64,000 nucleotides of DNA from Siphonodentalium dalli (GCA_032622095.1 CP136066.1:225748961-225812960); one strand, 5' to 3'; shown: positions 11,839-24,228, counted from the first letter of the stretch. Notes: a model not told the origin generated them from the letters alone. Program-made: numbers and translations.

Positions 11839-12933
11839 TCATGTTCGCTTCACGTTTCAAGTAAATAAATACGGAAAACTTCGTGGACACTAATACAAAT
11901 GGAGATAAGCCTCAAACATGTTAATCACGAATAACCTTCAACACAACCTCACTTGCAAACGCAGAGTTGCACAACATGCAATATAAACGACGAATTGTGC
12001 CAACACAATTCCATCAAACAGAAGGCCCCAAGCGAAACTGTCATTACTTGCACATTTCGTAACACGTAAACAACACCCAATGTACGTGATATCGCCAAAC
12101 CCGAGGGTATCACGAAACCCGAGAATTGCGGTTATGATAAATGAACATATCTTCCCTCAGATGAAGCTATATATCTGCCAGTTAAATGGTGATATCCAAT
12201 GCTTATTCAAAACATAGTTTCGCAAAGCGGAATGTTCCCTCAATGGGATAGCGACCATAGCTTGCTCTCACCCCGATAAAGTTAATATAAATTCCGACTG
12301 ATTTCCGATTTTATCATAAACAGTAGACACTTTTTGACGTTAGGTAGTTCGTTTGAAACATAATTATCAGCCATAGATGGCGGATAACGCGTGTGTCAAT
12401 AGAAAAATATATGTTTAATTAACCTTAAAATTGTCTAGCCTGCAGAGCGGTTCGGAAAAATACTATTTGCGTCAAAGTGTGGGTACCCACCATAATTTCG
12501 GGTATCAAAGCCGCAGATCGAGATGTCGCCAAACACATATCTGGGATGTCAAAGATGCGAATGATATACTTCACATTTTGACCGTTTCTGCTTGAAAATA
12601 TCCCAATTATCATTCGAACAGGCAGGCGCATGGATCATCTTTAGAGTGGGGTGCATGCGCAAGGGTGAAAACGTGTATGTTTGTTTGTGTTTTATGTTCT
12701 AATGTCATATTAATAGTATAGGCTATTTGTGTTATTCGACATTATAGGCCCGGGACTGTATTCATTTGTTTCTGTCAGTGCAATGTGGTGCATGTAACTG
12801 TCGAAACTGGCGTTTTTCGTTGATAATAGTCAAGTAAGTGTTCACATTTTGTCGTTTTTCCAGTGGATGGATCATTTTCACATATGTATCGGTAGTCGAA
12901 TGGGTGTAATTTCAATAATTTAGCATCACTTAC

Positions 12934-13016
12934 TAGTTTCACAGATGTCACCTTCGAAGCCTGTAACACAACTACAAGCGAAACTATTTCCACGTCAGTG
13001 CAATCTCATCCGTTCA
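12934..13016 (-). pseudogene. Truncated EGF type-B exon (B1)
   Basis: The 3' half of a B-type EGF exon, including its donor (GT at 12933-12932), is recognisable against B2 at 16517-16630. The 5' half with its acceptor, and the whole intron separating it from the A exon, are gone: the sequence jumps at about 13012-13018 from 'tcatccgttca' to 'tagattcattgtagc', the flank of exon A1. A one-base loss within 'tttccacgtc' also breaks the frame. It cannot be spliced as an EGF module. Confidence 0.8.
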
Positions 13017-13089
13017 TAGATTCATTGTAGCTTTATGAAGAACATGAATATAGCTAAGTTGCTTATTAATATATTATTCATGAACTTAC

Positions 13090-13200
13090 CCTTATCGCAG
13101 TCGGTCCCATCATAACCACAGTCGCAAATGCACTCGTAAGAATCAACCCCATCAATACAGCGGCCGTGTTCGCACGGTGAGGAGTCACAGTCATTTTTGT
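13090..13200 (-). CDS. Exon: calcium-binding-type EGF domain A1
   Basis: A 111-nt phase 1-1 exon, acceptor GATATTTCAG|ACAAAAATG, donor AAGG|GTAAGTTC. It encodes KNDCDSSPCEHGRCIDGVDS followed by YECICDCGYDGTDCDK. The Asp/Asn-rich start, the C-x-D-x4-Y-x-C aspartyl-hydroxylation consensus and the closing C-x-x-G-Y-x-G-x-x-C are those of a calcium-binding EGF module, which stabilises rod-like extracellular proteins. An extra cysteine (CDCG) gives seven in total, leaving one unpaired within the module. It ends in Lys (AAG G|) where the other A copies end in Asn (AAC A|). It is the most 3' A exon of the gene; the next module I see downstream is the CTLD-like exon at 1826-1617. Confidence 0.8.
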
Positions 13201-13276
13201 CTGAAATATCAATAAACAATGTGAGGCCCGACCAACCGCATATATACGCTGTCAATATGTTAGTTATCAAAGTTGA

Positions 13277-13692
13277 CCCTGTGCCAATGCATTCTCTTAT
13301 ATATGCAAGTCGACCATATGTCGCCTCGCATATATAAGAGAATGCATTGGCCTAACAATTTTTTATAATTTTTTTAATAACTTTTTCTGACATTCTTTAA
13401 CAATTTTTAGGACATAAAATAAAAAATATACAGAGTGTCAATAACACTGCAGGGAGCCCCACACATATATAGAAGCATGTGTATTGAGTGTCGTCTGCTC
13501 ATGTTTGTCTGGGGCTCTGTATGGGTGAAAATTTAAAATTGTTAAAGAATATAAGAACAAATTATTAAAATTGTAAAACATTGTAAAAAATAATAACAAA
13601 TGATAACAAATTGTTAGGCCAATGCATTATGTTATATATGCGAGGCGACCTATGGTCGACTCGCATATATAAGAGAATGCATTGGCATAGGG
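13277..13692. mobile_element. Hairpin-ended MITE, full copy (in A1 flank)
   Basis: CCCTGTGCCAATGCATTCTC begins a terminal hairpin (13277-13355); the inverted counterpart hairpin ends in GGCATAGGG at 13692. Between them is a second, inner inverted layer ('ttctttaacaattttt' against 'aaaattgttaaagaat') around a central pair 'gggagccccacacatatata' and 'tgtttgtctggggctctg'. Same position relative to the A exon as M2-M6, so it was copied by segmental duplication. Confidence 0.85.
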
Positions 13693-14683
13693 TATTACTA
13701 TTCTGTATAATCACAAAGGACAACGTGGAGGCTCTCAATGAATAATATCAATCAGTTCATGTCCATACACTATGAGCATATGAAGAGTGTAGCAATGAAC
13801 TAAGATTGTCGAAAATTCCAAACATATTAACTGACTATGGTACAATATTTATACAAATATAAAGAACAGTTCGGAAATTCCAAATACTATTCATGTTTGC
13901 ATGTATGTTACTATGCATTGCGTGTATTCTCCAGAGTTGTTGGCCATTATAAATAAATATATAAATATACCTTTGAAAAATATATATCGTTTGATTTTCT
14001 TCGTGTTAAATGCCTGTACATACTAATTATCATTGTATTGTGCTCTTGTTCACTATCTATAAGCTCTCTGTATTACGGAGGAAATAAAGGTATATATATT
14101 GAATCTGAACAGTACAAAACATTCCTTTGGGGAGATACAACATTTGCGATCGTAATACTCGTCAGGATTGGCACACAACGACCCTAATATTTGTTTGTGA
14201 TATCCCCTCAATATTATATTCAATAGTTGTATATATGATTATAGTCTGCGTGCGTGGATACGAAATACATGCCATCTAATCAAGTATGTATAGTGTAGTT
14301 ATACTTGTTTTAGTTGGTAGGAGGAAGACAGCCCCGACAGGGCTATGTTACCAACACACATATACAACATTACCGTGTTATGTGTTACTGTCATTATATT
14401 ATTCATGCATGTGTGTATTGTAAATTAAATATAATAATGCATGTATAAATAAACGGTATGATAGGAGAGGGGGTTAAACAAATCAATGGGCCTATGTTAA
14501 GTTTGTTACGCTTTTGTTACGATCACCCCCAACCATCTGAGCAAAATTATGGATGAGCGATTAAGTATCCACGTTAATGTAATTTAGAAAGGTATACTTG
14601 CGCGATTATTAAATATAATACGGTGGTGCAAATGGTTGCAGCACGAATTTTATCTGACTATTGTCAGTTGGCTAATGTGTTGT
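13693..14683. other. Array spacer, intronic
   Basis: Sequence shared with units 2-6 (for example 'ttggggagatacaacatttg' and 'cgtgcgtggatacgaaatac'). No exon-like segment. Confidence 0.5.
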
Positions 14684-14686
14684 TAA

Positions 14687-15246
14687 GGGTGTGTTTACAT
14701 TGGTGTAGATCTGTACACAGATCTGTGTGAAGTCACATGTCGCGGATTACTGTGATTTCTGATAGTGAACGCGCGCTCGTCAGTACTCTGGTGATTGACA
14801 ATTCACTATGAGTCGTGTTAGTTTAGGCCAGACAAAAATAATGAATCAACTATACGCAGACCGAAGCGATTTGATCCGTGCCGCGTCAGCGTCAGTTGAG
14901 TCTAAGAGAAGCAGGAGGTGTTGGGCCCGGTCGTGTGCTACTGTCGCAGAAAGATAGCGCACAGGATTTCCTGACAATAATTGTCTCGATGCTCGTTGTA
15001 TCCCACATGAAATACATGGTTGAAATGACAAAGACAGATTACGCACATTCGCCACGCCCGAGTAACAATTAATCAAATCAGATTTGCATGTCGCAATGCC
15101 CCGGTGTTGACCGTGAATTATAACGGACACGTTTTTGCTCACACGAAAGAATACCGTTTTCTTTCTGTGTGCATTTCTATATCAACCCGTTTATACTATT
15201 GTGCGTGTAGAACTTTATACACATCTACAGCAATGTAAACTCACCC
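14687..15246. mobile_element. Harbinger-like non-autonomous element, 560 bp, TSD TAA
   Basis: Terminal inverted repeats of about 24 bp (GGGTGTGTTTACATTGGTGT on the left, GGGTGAGTTTACATTGCTGT read inward from the right) are flanked by TAA at 14684-14686 and 15247-15249. The sister unit has the uninterrupted target 'gttgttaacgatgg' at 26729-26742, which proves the insertion boundaries. A 3-bp TAA duplication is typical of PIF/Harbinger elements. It has no intact transposase. It shares ends and inner phrases with the longer element at 29865-31773. Confidence 0.85.
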
Positions 15247-16516
15247 TAACGATGGTGTATATCTTATGGTCCCCAATTACCACAGCACCATTTAATATAA
15301 CCCGATTTCACTATATCTTTTTCCGAATAATTATCAGACAAAACAGAAGATTGGGCCGGAAATAATTTAGCAATCAGTCATCATGTTTTGTGTGAACTAA
15401 AACAATGGCGACCAACCATGCAGTTACGCTTCACGTTTCAAGTAAATAAATACGGACGACTTCGTGGACACTAATACAAATGGAGATAAGCCTCAAACAT
15501 GTTAATCACGAATAACCTTCAACACAACCTCACTTGCAAACGCAGAGTTGCACAACATGCAATATAAACGACGAATTGTGCCAACACAGTTCCATCAAAC
15601 AGAAGGCCCCAAGCGAAATTGTCATTACTTGCAAATTTCGTAATACGCAAACAACACCCAGTGTACGTGATATCGCCAAACCTGAGGGTATCACGAAACC
15701 CGAGAATTTCGGTTATGATAAATGAACATATCTTCCCTCAGATGAAGCTATATATCTGCCAGTTAAATGGTGATATCCAATGCTTATTCAAAACATAGTT
15801 TCGCAAAGCGGAATGTTCCCTCAATGGGATAGCGACCATAGCTTGCTCTCACCCCGATAAATATAATAGAAATTCCGACTGATTTCCGATTTTATCATAA
15901 ACAGTAGACACTTTTTTGACGTTAGGTAGTTCGTTTGAAACATAACTATCAGCCATAGATGGCGGATAACGCGTGTGTTAATAGAAAAATATATGTTTAA
16001 TTAACCGTTAAATTGTCTAGCCTGCAGAGCGGTTCGGAAAAATACTATTTGCGTCCAAGTGTGGGTACCCACCATAATTTCGGGTATCAAAGCCGCAGAT
16101 CGAGATGTCGCCAAACACATATCTGGGATGTCAAAGATGCGAATGATATACTTCACATTTTGACCGCTTCTGCTTGAAAATATCCCAATTATCATTCGGA
16201 CAGGCAGGCACATGGATCATCTTTAGAGTGGGGTGCATGCACAAGGGTGAAAACGTGTATGTTTGTTTGTGTTTTATGTTCTAATGTCATATTAATACTA
16301 TAGGCTATTTGTGTTATTCGACATTATAGGCCCTGGACTGTATCCATTTGTTTCTGTCAGTGCAATGTGGTGCATGTAACTGTCGAAACTGGCGTTTTTC
16401 GTTGACAATAGTCAAGTAAGTGTTCACATTTTGTCGTTTTTTCCAGTGGATGGATCATTTTCACATATGTACCGGTAGTCGAATGGGTGTAATTTCAATA
16501 ATTTAGCATCACTTAC

Positions 16517-16630
16517 TTGTTTCACAGATGTCACCTTCGAAGCCAGTAACACAAGTACAAACGAAACTATTTTCGCCGTCAGTGCAATTTCCTCCGTTCA
16601 GGCACGGATTGGAATCACAATCGTCGATAT
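16517..16630 (-). CDS. Exon: EGF domain B2
   Basis: A 114-nt phase 1-1 exon, acceptor TTGATTACAG|ATATCGACG, donor GAAACAA|GTAAGTGA. It encodes [20 protein letters not shown] followed by [17 protein letters not shown], with six cysteines in canonical EGF spacing, the G-F-x-G-x-x-C close and a C-x-D-x4-F-x-C hydroxylation consensus. With a phase-1 A or G from the preceding exon, the start reads N/D-I-D, fitting the calcium-binding class. It lies between A2 (upstream in the gene) and A1 (downstream), in the long form of the array unit. Confidence 0.85.
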
Positions 16631-17155
16631 CTGTAATCAAAGAACTGAATGTACTTATATAAATATACGTTGGCACGGTCTATTACTCGTTTGGGGGGTC
16701 CTGGTTATACAACCACCACACGGACTGTTGAAAAGCTAATACGGGTGCAGCAGGATTCATATTTGTTGGTTGTCTGTTGAACTTATTACCTGATCAGTTC
16801 GAAGGGATATACGTATAGGTTACAAACAGCTAACTAGTCTCCATATGAGACAGTGTTAACTATACGTCCCGTTGGTGATGGGTTAACCCGTTGGAGAGTA
16901 TCTGCAACGTCATATACATGACGTCATGAGTAAATTTAACGTCAACGTCATAGCAATAATTATTAACAAGTTCGGGACAAAATGGTCCAATAATTCGTTT
17001 TAATGTATGTGCATTTTTGTTAACGTGTGTTATAATAATCGATTGCACTTATACATTTGGGACATTATATTAATAAAAATAACTCCTATACAAATCATTT
17101 ATAAATCAGATGATTTATTGAAGTTATGTCTACATAAAATAACACTTCCTGAAAC

Positions 17156-17212
17156 GACATATAAGTCGTTCTACTCCTCAACCGATAGACGACATATATA
17201 TGTCGTTCTACT
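17156..17212. repeat. 37-bp tandem repeat, about 2 copies
   Basis: 'Gacatataagtcgttctact ... ccgatagac' followed by a partial second copy. Each unit begins with the palindrome GACATATATATGTC. The sister locus at 20101-20232 has four copies. Confidence 0.8.
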
Positions 17213-17418
17213 CGCAAAAGGGTTTAGCCTCTTTCAACTTCAAGTGGTCAATTTTCCCTTAGAATGTCATCTGATACACCAGACGGTTACAACAAACACG
17301 CCATTTTCGGTATTTTTTCAAAATATGTCCGCCTTTTTGGCGCCATTTGGTATTTGCGGGACATTTTACTGGATGATATATAAGGAAAGTACATAGCCTC
17401 AGTATTACCAACTCACAA

Positions 17419-17490
17419 GAGTAATAATGTGTGTAGTTATCGTAATAATGTGTGTAGTTATCGTAATAATGTGTGTAGTTATCGTAATAA
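17419..17490. repeat. 21-bp tandem repeat, 3 copies
   Basis: The unit is 'gtaataatgtgtgtagttatc', with three copies here against five in the sister locus at 20440-20544. Confidence 0.85.
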
Positions 17491-18025
17491 TAACGCTGAC
17501 TGATGTGGAAAACAGAGATTTTCGATGATTTTTTTAATTTATGGTCGACATTGTGTCCGCCATCTTGGATATGGTGATTATTTCTGATCTCGAGTATAAG
17601 AGTAATCCTACCTCGGGTATTTCATAGACACGTACAACGCATGGATGGAGTTTTAATAGCAATAACACCCACTTATTCGAAACAGACATTATGCGATTAG
17701 CGTCGATTTGGCTTTGATCGGATTATACCGGTATTTGGGAAAACGTGATAGCGGGCAAAAATATCTGTTCAACATTTCGGCCGCCATCTTGGCCGCCATA
17801 TTTGATTTTGGTGTCGGATTTTGGGCCAGTTTGTAAGTATTGTATGTTGGAATAACGAGCGGATAATAGTATGCTGTGGTATCACACAATTATATACTAC
17901 GACATTATACGTTTCGAAAATAATTAATTCTATGCGATAAAAACAAGTACCATAGATTCATTGTAGCTTTATGCAGAACCTGAATATAGCTAAGTTGCTT
18001 ATTAATATATTATTCATGAACTTAC

Positions 18026-18136
18026 TGTTATCGCAGTCAGTCCCATCATAACCACTGTCGCAAATGCACTCGTAAGAATCAACCCCATCAAAACAGCGGC
18101 CGTGTTCGCACGGTGAGGAGTCACACTCATTTTTGT
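18026..18136 (-). CDS. Exon: calcium-binding-type EGF domain A2
   Basis: A 111-nt phase 1-1 exon, acceptor ATATTTCAG|ACAAAAATG, donor AACA|GTAAGTTC. It encodes KNECDSSPCEHGRCFDGVDS and YECICDSGYDGTDCDN. The six-cysteine pattern is intact here: the position that is Cys in A1 and A3-A5 is Ser (CDSG). It has NEC rather than NDC at the calcium-binding start. A2 and A6 agree at all three diagnostic positions (E, F, S), so they belong to one lineage within the array. Confidence 0.85.
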
Positions 18137-18212
18137 CTGAAATATCAATAAACAATGTGAGGCCCGACCAACCGCATATATACGCTGTCAATATGTTAGT
18201 TATCAAAGTTGA

Positions 18213-18628
18213 CCCTGTGCCAATGCATTCTCTTATATATGCGAGTCGACCATATGTCGCCTCGCATATATAAGAGAATGCATTGGCCTAACAATTTTTT
18301 ATAATGTTTTTAATAACTTTTTCTGACATTCTTTAACAATTTTTAGGACATAAAATAAAAAATATACAGAGTGTCAATAACACTGCATGGAGCCCCAAAC
18401 ATATATAGAAGCATGTGTATTGATTGTCGTCTGCTCATGTTTGTCTGGGACTCTGTGTGGGTGAAATTATAAAATTGTTAAAGAATATAAGAACAAATTA
18501 TTAAAATTGTAAAACATTGTAAAAAATAATAACAAATGATAACAAATTGTTAGGCCAATGCATTAAGTTATATATGCGAGGCGACCTATGGTCGACTCGC
18601 ATATATAAGATAATGCATTGGCATAGGG
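18213..18628. mobile_element. Hairpin-ended MITE copy (A2 flank)
   Basis: Full two-hairpin structure as in 13277-13692, with minor substitutions such as 'aagataatgc' in the right arm. Located 5' of exon A2 in the gene's reading direction, inside the intron. Confidence 0.85.
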
Positions 18629-19461
18629 TATTACTATTCTGTATAATCACAAAGGACAACGTGGAGGCACTCAATGAATAATATCAATCAGTTCATGTCC
18701 ATATACTATGATCATAGGAAGAGTGTAGCAATGAACTAAGATTGTCGAAAATTCCAAACATATTAACTGACTATGGTACAATATTTATACAAATATAAAG
18801 GAGAGTTCGGAAATTCCAAATACTATTCATGTTTGCATGTATGTTACTATGCATTGCGTGTATTCTCCAGAGTTGTTGGCCATTATAAATAAATATATAT
18901 ATATACCTTTGAAAAATATATTTCGTTTGATTTTCTTCGTGTTAAATGCCTGTAAATACTAATTACCCTTGTATTGTGCTCTTGTTCACTATCTATAAGC
19001 TCTCTGTATTACGGAGGAAATAAAGGTATATATATTGAATCTGAACAGTACAAAACATTCCTTTGGGGAGATACAACATTTGCGATCGTAATACTCGTCA
19101 GGATTGGCTCACAACGACCCTAATATTTGTTTGTGATATCCCCTCAATATTATATTCAAGAGTTTTATATATGATTATAGTCTGCGTGCGTGGATACGAA
19201 ATACATGCCATCTAATCAATTATGTATAAAACACCAGGAAGAGTTATATCCCATCGCTCCGCTGAGATATATGGAGTTTGTTATGTACATGTATAGTGTA
19301 GTTATACTTGGTTTAGTTGGTAGGAGGAAGAATCTGGCGTTTTTCGTTGATAATAGTCAAGTAAGTGTTCACATTTTGTCGTTTTTTCCAGTGGATGGAT
19401 CATTTTCACATATGTACCGGCAGTCGAATGGGTGTAATTTCAATAATTTAGCATCACTTAC

Positions 19462-19575
19462 TAGTTTCACATATGTCACCTTCGAAGCCTGTAATACAAG
19501 TACAAGTGAAACTATTTTCGCCGTCAGTGCAATTTCCTCCGTTCAGGCACGGATTGGAATCACAATCGTTGATAT
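19462..19575 (-). CDS. Exon: EGF domain B3
   Basis: A 114-nt phase 1-1 exon with acceptor TTGATTACAG|ATATCAACG and donor GAAACTA|GTAAGTGA. It encodes [20 protein letters not shown] and [17 protein letters not shown], six cysteines with canonical spacing. It differs from B2 at a few residues only (N for D at the start, T-x-x-I for V-x-x-V near the fifth cysteine). The plus-strand open frame through this exon is a shadow. Confidence 0.85.
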
Positions 19576-20100
19576 CTGTAATCAAAGAACTGAATGTACT
19601 TATATAAATATACGTCGGAACGGTCTATTACTCGTTTGGGGGGTCCTGGTTATACAACCACCACACGGACAGTTGAAAAGCTAATACGGGTGCAGCAGGA
19701 TTCATATGTTTTGGTTGTCTGTTAAACTTATTACCTGATCAGTTCGAAGGGATATACGTATAGGTTACAAACAGCTAACTAGTCTCCATATGAGACAGTG
19801 TTAACTATAAGTCCCGTTGGTGATGGGTTAACCCGTTGGAGAGTATCTGTAACGTCATATACTTGACGTCACGAGTAAATTTAACGTCAACGTCATAGCA
19901 ATAATTATTAACAAGTTCGGGACAAAATGGTCCAATAATTCGTTTTAATGTATGTGCATTTTTGTTAACGTGTGTTATCGTAATCGATTGCACTTATACA
20001 TTTGGGACATTATATTAATACAAATAACTCCTATACAAATCATTTATAAATCAGATGATTTATTGAAGTTATGTCTACATAAAATAACACTTCCTGAAAC

Positions 20101-20232
20101 GACATATATGTCGTTCTACTCCTCAACCGATAGACGACATATATATGTCGTTCTACTCCTCAACCGATAGACGACATATATATGTCGTTCTACTCCTCAA
20201 CCGATAGACGACATATATAGGTCGTTCTACTC
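20101..20232. repeat. 37-bp tandem repeat, 4 copies
   Basis: Units begin near 20101, 20135, 20172 and 20209, each with GACATATATATGTC followed by 'gttctactcctcaaccgata'. The last unit has a changed palindrome ('gacatatataggtc'). Confidence 0.85.
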
Positions 20233-20439
20233 GCCAAATGGTTTAGCCTCTTTGAACTTCAAGTGGTCAATTTTCCCTTAGAATGTCATCTGATACACCA
20301 GACGGTTACAACAAACACGCCATTTTCGGTATTTGTTCAAAATATGTCCGCCTTTTTGGCGCCATTTGGTATTTGCGGGACATTTTACTGGATGATATAT
20401 AAGGAAAGTGCTTAGCCTCAGTATTACCAACTCACAAGA

Positions 20440-20544
20440 GTAATAATGTGTGTAGTTATCGTAATAATGTGTGTAGTTATCGTAATAATGTGTGTAGTTA
20501 TCGTAATAATGTGTGTAGTTATCGTAATAATGTGTGTAGTTATC
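20440..20544. repeat. 21-bp tandem repeat, 5 copies
   Basis: Five copies of 'gtaataatgtgtgtagttatc', followed by a partial copy that runs into 'gtaataataacgc'. Confidence 0.85.
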
Positions 20545-21086
20545 GTAATAATAACGCTGACTGATGTGGAAAACAACGATTTTCGATGATTTACTTAATT
20601 TTTGGTCGACATTGTGTCCGCCATCTTGGATATGGTGATTATTTCTGATCTCGAGTATAAGAGTAATCCTACCTCAGGTATTTGATAGACATGTACAACG
20701 CATGAATGGAGTTTTCATAGCAATAACACCCACTTATTCGAAACAGACATTACGCGATTAGCGTCGATTTGGCTTTGATCGGATTATACCGGTATTTGGA
20801 AAAACGTGATAGCGGGCAAAAATATCTGTTTAACATTTCGGCCGCCATCTTGGCCGCCATTTTTGATTTTGGTGTCGGATTTTGGGCCAGTTTGTAAGTA
20901 TTATATGTTGGAATAACGAGCGGATAATAGTATGCTGTGGTATCACACAATTATATACTACGACATTATACGTTTCGAAAGTAATTAATTCTATGCGATA
21001 AAAACAAGTACCATAGATTCATTGTAGCTTTATGCAGAACCTGAATATAGCTAAGTTGCTTATTAATATATTATTCATGAACTTAC

Positions 21087-21197
21087 TGTTATCGCAGTCA
21101 ATCCCATCATAACCACAGTCGCAAATGCACTCGTAAGAATCAACCCCATCAATACAGCGGCCGTGTTCGCACGGTGAGGAGTCACACTCATTTTTGT
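21087..21197 (-). CDS. Exon: calcium-binding-type EGF domain A3
   Basis: A 111-nt phase 1-1 exon with the same acceptor and donor as A2. It encodes KNECDSSPCEHGRCIDGVDS and YECICDCGYDGIDCDN. It carries the extra cysteine (CDCG) and a unique T-to-I change before the last cysteine. It sits in the 3.06-kb unit that retains a B exon (B3). Confidence 0.85.
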
Positions 21198-21273
21198 CTG
21201 AAATATCAATAAACAATGTGAGGCCCGACCAACCGCACATATACGCTGGCAATATGTTAGTTATCAAAGTTGA

Positions 21274-21689
21274 CCCTGTGCCAATGCATTCTCTTATATA
21301 TGCGAGTCGACCATATGTCGCCTCGCATATATAAGAGAATGCATTGGCCTAACAATTGTTTATAATTTTTTTAATAACTTTTTCTGACATTCTTTAACAA
21401 TTTTTAGGACATAAAATAAAAAATATACAGAGTGTCAATAACACTGCATGGAGCCCCACACATATATAGAAGCATGTGCATTGATTGTCGTCTGCTCATG
21501 TTTGTCTGTGGCTCTGTGTGGGTAAAATTATAAAATTGTTAAAGAATATAAGAACAAATTATTAAAATTGTAAAACATTGTAAAAAATAATAACAAATGA
21601 TAACAAATTGTTAGGCCAATGCATTAAGTTATATATGCGAGGCGACCTATGGTCGACTCGCATATATAAGAGAATGCATTGGCATAGGG
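21274..21689. mobile_element. Hairpin-ended MITE copy (A3 flank)
   Basis: Full copy with both terminal hairpins. Its centre has 'ctgtggctctgtgtgggtaa', a variant of the usual 'ctggggctctg'. Confidence 0.85.
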
Positions 21690-22659
21690 TATTACTATTC
21701 TGTATAATCACAAAGGACATCGTGGAGGCACTCAATGAATAATATCAATCAGTTCATGTCCATATACTATGATCATAGGAAGAGTGTAGCAATGAACTAA
21801 GATTGTCGAAAATTCCAAACATATTAACTGACTATGGTACAATATTTATACAAATATAAAGGAGAGTTCGGAAATTCCAAATACTATTCATGTTTGCATG
21901 TATGTTACTATGCATTGCGTGTATTCTCCAGAGTTGTTGGCCATTATAAATAAATATATATATATATATACCTTTGAAAAATATATTTCGTTTGATTTTC
22001 TTCGTGTTAAATGCCTGTAAATACTAATTACCCTTGTATTGTGCTCTTGTTCACTATCTATAATCTCTCTGTATTACGGAGGAAATAAAGGTATATATAT
22101 TGAATCTGAACAGTACAAAACATTCCTTTGGGGAGATACAACATTTGCGATCGTAATACTCGTCAGGATTGGCACACAACGACCCTAATAATTGTTTGTG
22201 ATATCCCCTCAATATTATATTCAAGAGTTTTATATATGATTATAGTCTGCGTGCGTGGATACGAAATACATGCCATCTAATCAATTATGTATAAAACACC
22301 AGGCAGAGTTATCTCCCATCGCTCCGCTGAGATATATGGATTTGGCTTTGATCGGATTATACCGGTATTTGGGAAAACGTGACAGCCGGCAAAAATATCT
22401 GTTTAACATTTCGGCCGCCAGCTTGGCCGCCATATTTGATTTTGATGTCGGATTTTGGGCCAGTTTGTAAGTATTGTATGTTGGAATAACGAGCGGATAA
22501 TAGTATGCTGTGGTATCACACAATTATATACTACGACATTATACGTTTCGAAAATAATTAATTCTATGCGATAAAAACCAGTACCATAGATTCATTGTAG
22601 CTTTATGAAGAACCTGAATATAGCTAAGTTGCTTATTAATATATTATTCATGAACTTAC

Positions 22660-22770
22660 TGTTATCGCAGTCAGTCCCATCATAACCACAGTCGCAAAAG
22701 CACTCGTAAGAATCAACCCCATCAATACAGCGGCCGTGTTCGCACGGTGAGGAGTCACAATCATTTTTGT
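22660..22770 (-). CDS. Exon: calcium-binding-type EGF domain A4
   Basis: A 111-nt phase 1-1 exon with the standard array splice sites. It encodes KNDCDSSPCEHGRCIDGVDS and YECFCDCGYDGTDCDN. It is the same as A5 at the protein level, with F in place of I between cysteines 4 and 5 and the extra cysteine (CDCG). The start is NDC as in A1. Confidence 0.85.
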
Positions 22771-22846
22771 CTGAAATATCAATAAACAATGTGAGGCCCG
22801 ACCAACCGCATATATACGCTGTCAATATGTTAGTTATCAAAGTTGA

Positions 22847-23262
22847 CCCTGTGCCAATGCATTCTCTTATATATGCGAGTCGACCATATGTCGCCTCGCA
22901 TATATAAGAGAATGCATTGGCCTAACAATTTTTTATAATTTTTTTAATAACTTTTTCTGACATTCTTTAACAATTTTTAGGACATAAAATAAAAAATATA
23001 CAGAGTGTCAATAACACTGCAGGGAGCCCCACACATATATATAAGCATGTGTATTGATTGTCGTCTGCTCATGTTTGTCTGGGGCTCTGTGTGGGTGAAA
23101 TTATAAAATTGTTAAAGAATATAAGAACAAATTATTAAAATTGTAAAACATTGTAACAAATAATAACAAATGATAACAAATTGTTAGGCCAATGCATTAA
23201 GTTATATATGCGAGGCGACCTATGGTCGACTCGCATATATAAGAGAATGCATTGGCATAGGG
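22847..23262. mobile_element. Hairpin-ended MITE copy (A4 flank)
   Basis: Full copy, ends CCCTGTGCC and GGCATAGGG. Confidence 0.85.
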
Positions 23263-24228
23263 TATTACTATTCTGTATAATCACAAAGGACAACGTGGAG
23301 GCACTCAATGAATAATATCAATCAATTCATGTCCATATACTATGATCATAGGAAGAGTGTAGCAATGAACTAAGATTGTCGAAAATTCCAAACATATTAA
23401 CTGACTATGGTACAATATTTATACAAATATAAAGGAGATTTCGGAAATTCCAAATACTATTCATGTTTGCATGTATGTTACTATGTATTGCGTGTATTCT
23501 CCAGAGTTGTTGGCCATTATAAATAAATATATATATATACCTTTGAAAAATATATTTCGTTTGATTTTCTTCGTGTTAAATCCCTGTAAATACTAATTAC
23601 CCTTGTATTGTGCTCTTGTTCACTATCTATAATCTCTCTGTATTACGGAGGAAATAAAGGTATAAATATTGAATCTGAACAGTACAAAACATTCCTTTGG
23701 GGAGATACAACATTTGCGATCGTAATACTCGTCAGGATTGGCACACAACGACCCTAATAATTGTTTGTGATATCCCCTCAATATTATATTCAAGAGTTTT
23801 ATATATGATTATAGTCTGCGTGCGTGGATACGAAATACATGCCATCTAATCAATTATGTATAAAACACCAGGCAGAGTTATCTCCCATCGCTCCGCTGAG
23901 ATATATGGATTTGGCTTTGATCGGATTATACCGGTATTTGGGAAAACGTGACAGCCGGCAAAAATATCTGTTTAACATTTCGGCCGCCAGCTTGGCCGCC
24001 ATATTTGATTTTGATGTCGGATTTTGGGCCAGTTTGTAAGTATTGTATGTTGGAATAACGAGCGGATAATAGTATGCTGTGGTATCACACAATTATATAC
24101 TACGACATTATACGTTTCGAAAATAATTAATTCTATGCGATAAAAACAAGTACCATAGATTCATTGTAGCTTTATGAAGAACCTGAATATAGCTAAGTTG
24201 CTTATTAATATATTATTCATGAACTTAC

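Noticed and set aside
12775-12993. Minus-strand 72-codon frame beside B1
   Set aside because: It reads the B1 exon and its intron in the wrong register.
13300-13340. Regular recurring palindromes, considered as CRISPR-like or attachment sites
   Set aside because: The animal-type genome context and MITE structure explain them; there is no spacer array.
14846-15142. 98-codon minus-strand frame inside the 560-bp Harbinger-like element
   Set aside because: No transposase motif; the element is too short for an autonomous copy.
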